Shown: one piece after another, positions 57,523-64,000 of the stretch
Position numbering within the stretch: the stretch's first letter is position 1
Layout of the letters: every line of letters begins with the position of its first letter
Source of the DNA: Phlebotomus papatasi
Taxonomy: Eukaryota; Arthropoda; Insecta; Diptera; Psychodidae
Reading direction: 5' to 3'
Assembly (NCBI RefSeq): GCF_024763615.1
Contig: NC_077224.1
Location: 82,532,712 to 82,596,711, forward strand
DNA: 64,000 bases
Translations under genes and position numbers: made by a program
The notes under the pieces: generated by a model
Told to the model about the DNA's origin: nothing
The model's database searches: none
The model's input: the letters and a program-made list of their open reading frames with translations, nothing else

Positions 57523-57929
57523 GTAAGTACATCTTCATTTCTCTTCCCCAAAAACGGGGATTCCGGGTGGGATTGTTATTCAATTGTTCAGTACAAAGAG
57601 CTCCGTCCCAGAGGCAGCAAATAAAGAACTCCCAGGAATTGGGAATGAAACAAAGCCACCCTGCGATCAGTCGAGGACAATCGCAGGGAAAATTCTCAGA
57701 TTGTAAATTTCTTGTGATAAATTTCTGTTATTTTTGGCTTTCGTGGTAATTTCTGAGGGTGAATGGGGCTTTGCGATGAAGAGAAGAGCTCTGCAGGGGA
57801 TGGATGATAGGCCATCGAAGCTGAAATATCCAAGGAAATCCCTGAAATTGAGGGATGTCTACGAAACTTTGGTAGTCCTCTGGGATGAAGAAAATGCTTT
57901 AGTTAAGGTTAATGGACATTAGGATTAAT

Positions 57930-58249
57930 TCCCCGAATGCAGAATCACTGAACAGGGCCAAAAGGGCCAAAAGGCAATGGAAAGGTTTGAAATTTTAAGA
58001 AAAATGGGCATTATTTACTTTTCCTTTCGCAATTTGTAAAGAAACAATAAAAGGTAAGGGATCGAGGGGTAACTTATTGTAAAAACATAAACCTTTAAGT
58101 GAAACATGTTTTTAGAAACATATAATTAACATGCGGTAAACAATTAGAAATTTTTGTAGAGTAAAATGGGATGATTTGGAATCGGATCTAAATTAGAGAA
58201 TTTTAAAATGTTCTCCTCTGTTTTAGATGAAGAAAAAAAAATCCACGAA
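57930..58249. other. Cul3 intron 1, spacer before element nest
   Basis: AT-rich sequence with no repeats recognised. Confidence 0.5.
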
Positions 58250-58281
58250 GAAGTACGGTAGATGTGCCAAATTTCGGCATA

Positions 58282-58707
58282 GGGTAAGTGTGCCAAATTC
58301 CGGCCAGCTTGCAATTTCGGCCACCTTTTTTGTTCCTCGAATTTCCATGAACTTTTAGATTTAACGTACTCTACAGATTATACAATGCAAAAGAATAACA
58401 AAAATTGTAGCTTCGACAAACGAGATGACGTAAAAAAGGCATTGGAAGAATTCCTCAAGGGCAAGAAACTTTGAGAATGAAGGTGGCCGAAATAGGGCAC
58501 CAAAGCTATGTCTATATTTTTATTCATTTTAAAATGTATTAAGAATGATTTTCAGAGTAAATAAAGACGGTAAACTCTTTACAAGGTTCCAAGCAACACT
58601 CTTTAAAAAGAAAGAATAAAAAATCAATTTGAATTTAAAATATTACATTTCAAACTTTAGACTTTGACGCTTGCATGCAACTATGCCGAAATTTGGCACA
58701 CTTACCC
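58282..58707 (+). mobile_element. pogo-like MITE, AGGGTAAGTGTGCC termini
   Basis: Left terminus GGGTAAGTGTGCCAAATTCC, right terminus CCGAAATTTGGCACACTTAC followed by CC, flanked by TA at both ends. 426 bp. It keeps the start of a transposase frame (58385-58474), showing it derives from a larger element by internal deletion. Confidence 0.85.
58385..58474 (+). pseudogene. Truncated transposase start, pogo-type HTH (copy A)
   Basis: An ATG-initiated frame of 29 codons ends in TGA. It has a basic, Asn-rich start and then DDVKKALEEFLKGKKL, which resembles the first helices of the pipsqueak/pogo-type HTH (pattern like L.KAL..V..GK.S). The second helix is lost. An independent copy at 58924-59019 has the same protein pattern. 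Confidence 0.7.
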
Positions 58708-58709
58708 TA

Positions 58710-59126
58710 GTTGCATGCAACCGCCAAAGTGTCAAGTTTGAATTTGAAATGTATAGTATTTTTTTTAATATACAAATTGATTTTTTGTTACATTTTTTAA
58801 AAGGAATGTTCCTTATAACCTTGTAGACAGTTTATCGTCCTTATTTTCTCTAAAATCATTCTTAATACATTTTAAAAGGTATAAAAATGTAGACAGAGCT
58901 TTGGTGGCCTATTTCAGCCACCTTCATTCCCATAGTTCCTTGCCCTTCCGGAATTCTTCCAATGCCTTTTTAAGATCATCTTGCTCGCCAAAGCAATATT
59001 TTTTTGTTATTTTTTGCATTGTACAATCTCTAAAGTATGCAAAAACTAAAAATTCATGAAAATTTGAGGAACAAAAAATGTGTCCGGAATTGCAAGCTCG
59101 CCGAAATTTGACATACTTACACTTTA
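58710..59126 (-). mobile_element. pogo-like MITE, inverted copy abutting 58282-58707
   Basis: It is the reverse complement of the neighbouring element, starting inside the terminal region (TTGCATGCAACCGCC) and ending CCGAAATTTGACATACTTAC. The two share a short central junction, so 58282-59126 can fold into a hairpin with arms of about 400 bp. The TIR at the junction is missing for this copy. Confidence 0.82.
58924..59019 (-). pseudogene. Truncated transposase start, pogo-type HTH (copy B)
   Basis: A minus-strand ATG frame of 31 codons ends in TGA, with FGEQDDLKKALEEFRKGKEL in the second half. It aligns with copy A (same start codon context, same stop position), and DLKKALEEFRKGK is closer to an intact HTH than copy A. 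Confidence 0.72.
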
Positions 59127-59568
59127 TGGTTATTTAAAACCTTGAAAAGTAGTTTATCATCTCTGTTTTCTTTAAATCAATTCCTCAAATATAAAGAAAT
59201 GAATAAAAATATTTTTTGTGCATTATTCCGGCCGCTTGCGTGTAATTTCAGCCACCCTGTTTGTGCCAACCTTGGGTAAAACAAATGGATATAAAAGTTC
59301 AAAAGGTTATACGGAAGAAGTTTAATATTTTTAACAGATTTGTATGACCCAGAGTCCTGAGTTCTTCCGTTTAATTAATCCTGATGACCAAAGGAGGCAG
59401 TGTTGGTTTTTAAGATGAATATGGAAAATTTTTCACTGACAAGAGAAACACTTAACCTCAAAGTGATCCTTTGACGTGAAGCTTTCGAAAGTTACGAATC
59501 TCTTTTGCTATCACTTCAGTGAATTGTTCATCAATTTTAAGAGATGATCACTTCACAGTGTTACAGAA

Positions 59569-59673
59569 TTACCCCCCTGAAGACTTGACTTTTAGCACCC
59601 CAAATTTACGTGCAGATTCCCGTAGCGACTTGCCTTTCCGGAACACTTCCAAGATTTTTTCCATAGAGACCAT
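59569..59673 (-). pseudogene. Transposase HTH remnant, pogo/pipsqueak type (copy C)
   Basis: A 34-codon minus-strand frame reads MEKILEVFRKGKSLRESARK then FGVLKVKSS. This has both helices of a psq-type HTH (pattern I..V..GK.SLR.AA.KFGV..S.L), unlike copies A and B. It stops shortly after. It is the strongest evidence that the surrounding elements belong to the pogo group. Confidence 0.72.
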
Positions 59674-60206
59674 GCTTTTTTTCTTTCTTTGAGAATTTTA
59701 TAACCTTTTAATTAAAAAAAAGAGCTAAAATAAATAAGAATTTTGTTGAAGCAAAACATTTGGCCGAAATAGTAAACTGGAGAGACGCTTAAAAATGTCT
59801 TTTTTTTTACACAAAATACTTGATCCAGCTGGGAAATTTTACTCGAAATCTAAAGAACGATTCCCTATTAACATGAATTAAAACAATCTCTAATGAAGGC
59901 TAATTAATTTTAATGAAAAACCTCGGAGGAAAATTATTTGCACTTAACTGCAAACCACTAGACTCTCCTAGCTAGTATGTCACATTTTTTGTAAGACTCT
60001 TTTCGCATCAAAGTTTCTATAACACAATTTTAATTTTAATTCTTCCACATATTTATCAATTTTTGCATTATTTCTTTCTAAAAATAATAAATATTTAAAG
60101 TCAGATAAGATTCATTGAGTATTCGAAGATTGATCCAATATTTTAGTTTAGTTTGCTCAAATTGACCAAAATTTAAAGTTGTCCGAAATTTGGCACATTT
60201 ACCCTA

Positions 60207-60729
60207 CTCTTATATGTCTAGGACATATACTTCTTTGTGATCTTCTTTTTATCTTAAACCATCTTAAAGAAAGATTAAATCTCAAGATACCAAATAGAGT
60301 CCAATTCAAAATTAAGCACTTTAAAGATTTTTAGAAACACGGAAGAATTTCTGAAAATATAATGAATAAGGGGAACCTTTTCTAAAAACCCGGGCACGTT
60401 AATAGAAAAACAAAAACGTAGTAAGTGGTTTTAGAAACATAGAAACGAATCTATAAACCAAGAAAACTATTTAAGCATCACAGAAATATACCAGAATCAC
60501 CTAAAAAAATATGGAAAGCAATAAGGAACTCTTGCAAGTTTTTAGAAAAATGGAAGCATTTCTGATAATAATTAATTGAGTCGAGGCATTAAAAGTTAAA
60601 AATATCTAGACCAGAAACGGGCTGCTTCATTTCTGAAAATGTAAGAGAAATGATTCCAGAAGCAATAAATACTTTTAGAAACGTGAAAATGACTCTAAAA
60701 ACTTATTATTACATGGAAGGGCAAATCGG
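60207..60729. other. Cul3 intron 1, AT-rich spacer
   Basis: Contains several loose TTTAGAAACATAGAAA-type short repeats but no bounded element. Confidence 0.45.
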
Positions 60730-62770
60730 TTACATATTTCATCCCTGCGGAATTTAGTAAAATGAAAACGGTAGAGGGGATTCATACTCGAGACACTCGC
60801 GTCATAGAGCAAGTACTCTACCTAACCCAGAAGTGCGCTCATAACAAGTTCTTGTTTTTTAAAAATACTTTGAATTGAAATTTTAGGTTAGACGTAACAT
60901 AACCTCAAAGTTTATGACTCAACCAATCATAACCTCAACCTATTAGATAATAATTAAAACGTTTCGAACTTTGAACACTTGCGTCATAGAGCGAATACAC
61001 TACCAATGGCTTATACAGCGGTCGTAACAAGATTTTTCTATTCTAAATATACCTGAAATTTGAGGTTAAACCTTACATAACCTTAAATTTTTGACCTAAG
61101 CTATTATATAATGATAAACTGGTGGTACAACATCACATAGACGAACTAGGCCTTTCCGTAAGCAATATTTCTAGCCTTAACATTGTTACGTTAACTCTTT
61201 CCGGACCGCAGCATATGCTGCAAGCCAATTTCACCATTTTTTAATCAAAAATGCTCAGGAATTAATTGAGGTCCTACAAAAAATATCTTACATTTGGACA
61301 TCCTTATAGTTTGTAATCATCCACAAGAATCGGATTTATATCAGTTCTGAATAATTAAAAAACATTGTTTTTCATAGAATATTCATATGCTTCTTTGGGT
61401 ACTACAGTCCCAAAAGAGACGAAAGAGTTAAACGAAATTTGCATTATTTATGTATATTGTTCGAGTTTGCTACAATCCGAATTTGCAATGAAGGAATCAC
61501 ACCTCTATAATCTGATCTAGGCTTATCACTGGCTTTAAAATTCCGGGCCTCAGGAAGTATAGATTTATTCGTCTCAGGACCCGGGAAAACAACATAACCT
61601 CAAAGTTAATTACTTAACATGAATTTGAAAGACTTGCGTCATACCTAGATTGACCCTAGGACTTGACCCTAGGATCCATAGAGTGCCCATAACAATATTT
61701 AGCTTTTATAAAAATGCCTCGAAATTAGAGGTTAGAGCTGATCATAACTTTAAGGTTTTTGACTTTAACCTTATTGGGGTTGTCTGTTATATGTGCCCTG
61801 CCCCGTGGAATTTTGTGCAGTAAAAAGGGCGAAGGGGATTTGAACTCGAGCCACTTGCGTCATAGATCGAGTACTCTTCCTAGGACCCTGGACTAAGATT
61901 TCACTATTCTCAATATAACTGAAATTTGAGGTTAGAATTGACATAACCTCAAAGTTTTTGACTTAAACCTAAACTGATTGCAAGTTCTAAGTTTCATGCC
62001 CCGTGGAATTTTGGTAAATGGGAAGGGTGAAGAGGATTCGAAATCGGGACACTTGCATCATAGAACGAGTACGATACTCAAGACCTAGGTTTAAGCCTAG
62101 GACCCTAGTCTAATTCTAAGATTTGACTGAACATTGCATTAGTCAGTTCTTCTGTAAAGTTGTAATGGTCAGAATTTTTAAAATTCCGGGTCTCAGGAAG
62201 TGGATTTATTCGTCTCAGGGCACGGGACAACAACATAACCTCAAAGTTAATTACTTAACTTGAATTTGAAAGACTTGCGTCATATAGCGAGTACTTTACT
62301 TAGACCCTAGGACCCATAGAGTGCCCATGACAATATTTAGCTTTTCTAATTATATGCCTTGAAATTAGAGGTTAGAATTGACATAACCTCAAAGTTTTTC
62401 ACTTAACCCAATTGGGGTTGTCAGTTCTATGTGCCTTGCCCCGTGGAATTTTGTCCAACGGAAAGGGTGAAGGGGATTCGACCTCGAGCCACTTGCATCA
62501 TAGAGAGAGTATGATACCCAAGACCTAGGTTTAGGTCTAGGACCCTAGTCCAATTTTAGATTAGACTGAACATTTTAGAAGTCAGTTCTTTTGAATTTTT
62601 ATGGAATTTTTAAAATTCCGGGCCTCAGTACTTTATCTACGAGTACTGTACCAACAGCCTGGGTCCAATAGAGTGCCCTTAGGAATATTTTGCAGCTCTA
62701 TGCCTTGAAATTTGAGGTTAGAATTGACATAACCTCAAAGTTTTTGAACTAACCTGCATTGATTCTGCAT
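60730..62770 (-). repeat. Tandem units with tRNA-like segments and ATAACCTCAAAGTT
   Basis: Blocks containing CATAACCTCAAAGTTTTTGA, CCCCGTGGAATTTTG, and GACTTGCGTCATA recur. The largest clear period is about 640 bp (TTCCGGGCCTCAGGAAGT near 61543 and TTCCGGGTCTCAGGAAGT near 62184), with a truncated third start near 62611. On the minus strand, segments at about 60779-60828, 61834-61882, 62031-62080 and 62471-62518 read GGTAGAGTACT-like sequence, GACGCAAGTG, then GAGTTCAAATCCCC, resembling the 3' two-thirds of a tRNA with its B box. Confidence 0.7.
61195..61427. mobile_element. piggyBac-like MITE flanked by TTAA
   Basis: TTAA at 61191-61194 and 61428-61431 flank CTCTTTCCGG on the left and its counterpart CTCTTTCGTC (reverse complement) on the right. 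About 233 bp between the TTAA sites, non-coding. TTAA duplication is the piggyBac hallmark, although the inverted ends are short. It splits the tRNA-like unit array. Confidence 0.7.
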
Positions 62771-62845
62771 TCGGACCCGGGGAATTTGGATTTTGGGGGA
62801 GCAGAGCAGTGATGAGGAATTTCCGGGTGTTTGTGTGTATTGCAG

Positions 62846-63985
62846 ATGACGATGGATGAGAAGTATGTAGAGTCCATTTGGGCTCTGCTGAAGAATGCCA
62901 TCCAGGAGATTCAGAAGAAGAACAACTCAGGTTTGTCGTTTGAGGAATTGTACAGAAATGCGTACACGATGGTACTGCATAAGCATGGGGAGCGTCTGTA
63001 TGCTGGTCTTAAGGAAGTTGTCACGCATCATCTGGACACGAAGGTCCGCGTGGAAGTTGAGCAGAGTCTCAACAATAACTTCCTGCAGACGCTCAATCAG
63101 GCCTGGAATGACCATCAGACGTCGATGGTGATGACCAGGGATATTCTCATGTACATGGATAGGGTTTATGTGCAGCAGCACGATGTGGACAATGTTTACA
63201 ATTTGGGCTTGAACATCTTCAGGGATCAGGTGGTGAGGTATCCACCGATCCGGGAGCATCTGAGGGAGACGCTGCTGGGGATGGTGATGAGGGAGAGGAA
63301 GGGTGAGGTTGTGGATCACATTGCGATTAAGAATGCATGTCAGATGCTAGTGGTTCTGGGTATAAATAGCCATTGGGTGTACGAGGAGCACTTTGAACGT
63401 CCATTTCTGGCTCAATCAGCTGCATTCTACAAGATGGAATCTCAGAAGTTTATTTCGGAGAACAGCGCCAGTGTCTACATAAAGAGAGTCGAGGCCAGGA
63501 TCACCGAAGAGGCCGAAAGGGCCAAATTGTATCTGGACAAACAGACAGAATTCAGGATTATTTCAGTGGTTGAGGATGAGCTCATTAAGAAGCACATGCG
63601 TTCAATTGTTGAAATGGAAAATTCCGGAGTGGTTTACATGCTGAAAAATACAAAATTTGATGATCTAGCATGCATGTACACTCTGTTTTCGCGCGTTGAA
63701 GATGGTTTGAAGACAATTGTTGATTGTGTTTCGGGGTATTTGAGGGAGCAGGGCAGGATGTTGGTGAAGGAGGAGGAAAGTGGCACAAATCCAATAACTT
63801 ATGTGCAAAATCTGCTCGATCTGAAGGATAGATTTGATCATTTTCTCAATCATTCCTTCAACAATGACAAAATCTTCAAGCACATGATTTCGTCGGATTT
63901 TGAGCATTTTCTCAATCTAAACAGCAAATCACCGGAATATCTCTCACTCTTCATCGATGATAAGCTCAAGAAGGGAGGAAAAGGG
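62846..63985 (+). CDS. Cul3: Cullin-3, exon 2 (N-terminal cullin repeats; partial gene)
   Basis: Cul3 is the scaffold of CRL3 ubiquitin ligases: its N-terminal domain binds BTB-domain substrate adaptors and its C-terminal domain binds Rbx1 and is modified by Nedd8. Exon 2 encodes 380 codons without a stop and ends at GTAAGT (63986), in phase 0. Conserved segments include MTMDEKYVESIWALLKNAIQ, FEELYRNAYTMVLHKHGERL, NNNFLQTLNQAWNDHQTSMV, DILMYMDRVYVQQHDVDNVY, NLGLNIFRDQVVRYPPIREH, ENSASVYIKRVEARI, MENSGVVYMLKN, LVKEEE and NLNSKSPEYLSLFIDDKLKK. The first two helices form the BTB-binding surface. With exon 1, 399 residues of about 770 expected lie in the window; the cullin homology and neddylation regions are to the right. 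Its first base triplet ATG could serve as a start if exon 1 were skipped. Confidence 0.97.
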
Positions 63986-64000
63986 GTAAGTTTTCTCTCT

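Larger units (their letters stand above)
58250..60206. mobile_element. Composite nest of pogo-like elements
   Basis: The outer termini GATGTGCCAAATTTCGGC near 58261 and CCGAAATTTGGCACATTTAC near 60183 are inverted. Inside are a complete element (58282-58707), an inverted second copy (58710-59126) and a further partial copy (about 59145-59280). An HTH remnant at 59569-59673 points to the same transposase type in reverse orientation. The TIR is close to AGGGTAAGTGTGCCAAATT with TA flanks. Confidence 0.75.
57523..62845 (+). other. Cul3: Cul3 intron 1, 5.3 kb, repeat-rich
   Basis: Bounded by GTAAGT at 57523 and TATTGCAG at 62845. It contains a nest of pogo-like element fragments (58250-60206), a piggyBac-like MITE (61195-61427) and tandem tRNA-like units (60730-62770). 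In Drosophila, Cul3 has an alternative testis-specific first exon, so this intron could in principle hold one. 57600-57930 is less AT-rich and contains a 48-codon ATG frame (57776-57922), but no donor in the required phase is obvious. Confidence 0.9.

Noticed and set aside
57243..57551. 102-codon minus-strand frame that looks like a small membrane protein
   Set aside because: It lies antisense to Cul3 exon 1, whose identity is secure, and extends through the splice donor; the hydrophobic run is a shadow.
57776..57922. Alternative first exon of Cul3 (48-codon frame)
   Set aside because: No donor site in the needed phase follows an uninterrupted frame; it ends in a stop.

Overview
This window looks like AT-rich nuclear DNA from an insect, most likely a dipteran and plausibly a nematoceran such as a sand fly. 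The evidence is five animal genes with insect-like proteins, a 71-nt intron in one of them, a first coding exon of dachshund followed by a gene desert, and a very high density of short inverted-repeat transposons. Species was not determined. No bacterial, viral, CRISPR or organellar sequence was seen.

Layout. 1-28.9 kb contains no coding exon I can recognise. It is most simply read as the downstream (intronic) side of dachshund, which is on the minus strand, and is packed with tandem arrays and MITE-type elements. 29.0-29.8 kb is the first coding exon of dachshund (dac), a transcriptional cofactor, followed on its 5' side (29.8-32.1 kb) by a less AT-rich upstream region. 32.8-41.8 kb is again repeats: an array of the same family as the one at 18.2-20.1 kb but inverted, a 1.8-kb TIR element with internal 300-bp units, and a cluster of pogo-like MITEs. 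From 43 kb on there are compact housekeeping genes: Dhfr (minus, intronless), Wdr82 (plus, intronless), Trs23/TRAPPC4 (plus, two exons) and the first two coding exons of Cullin-3 (plus, running off the right edge) separated by a 5.3-kb intron full of repeats.

The genes do not form a pathway: folate metabolism (Dhfr), H3K4 methylation/transcription termination (Wdr82), vesicle tethering (Trs23), ubiquitin ligation (Cul3) and developmental transcription (dac) are simply neighbours. The notable content is the mobile-element community. I could delimit about twenty inverted-repeat elements by eye. They fall into families with TA target duplications (pogo/Tc1-mariner-like), one with an apparent 8-bp duplication (hAT-like), one with TTAA (piggyBac-like), and several unclassified foldback families. 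A nest of elements in Cul3 intron 1 still carries fragments of a pogo-type helix-turn-helix transposase start, which ties one non-coding MITE family to its parental transposase. A tRNA-derived SINE family and tRNA-like tandem units are also present.
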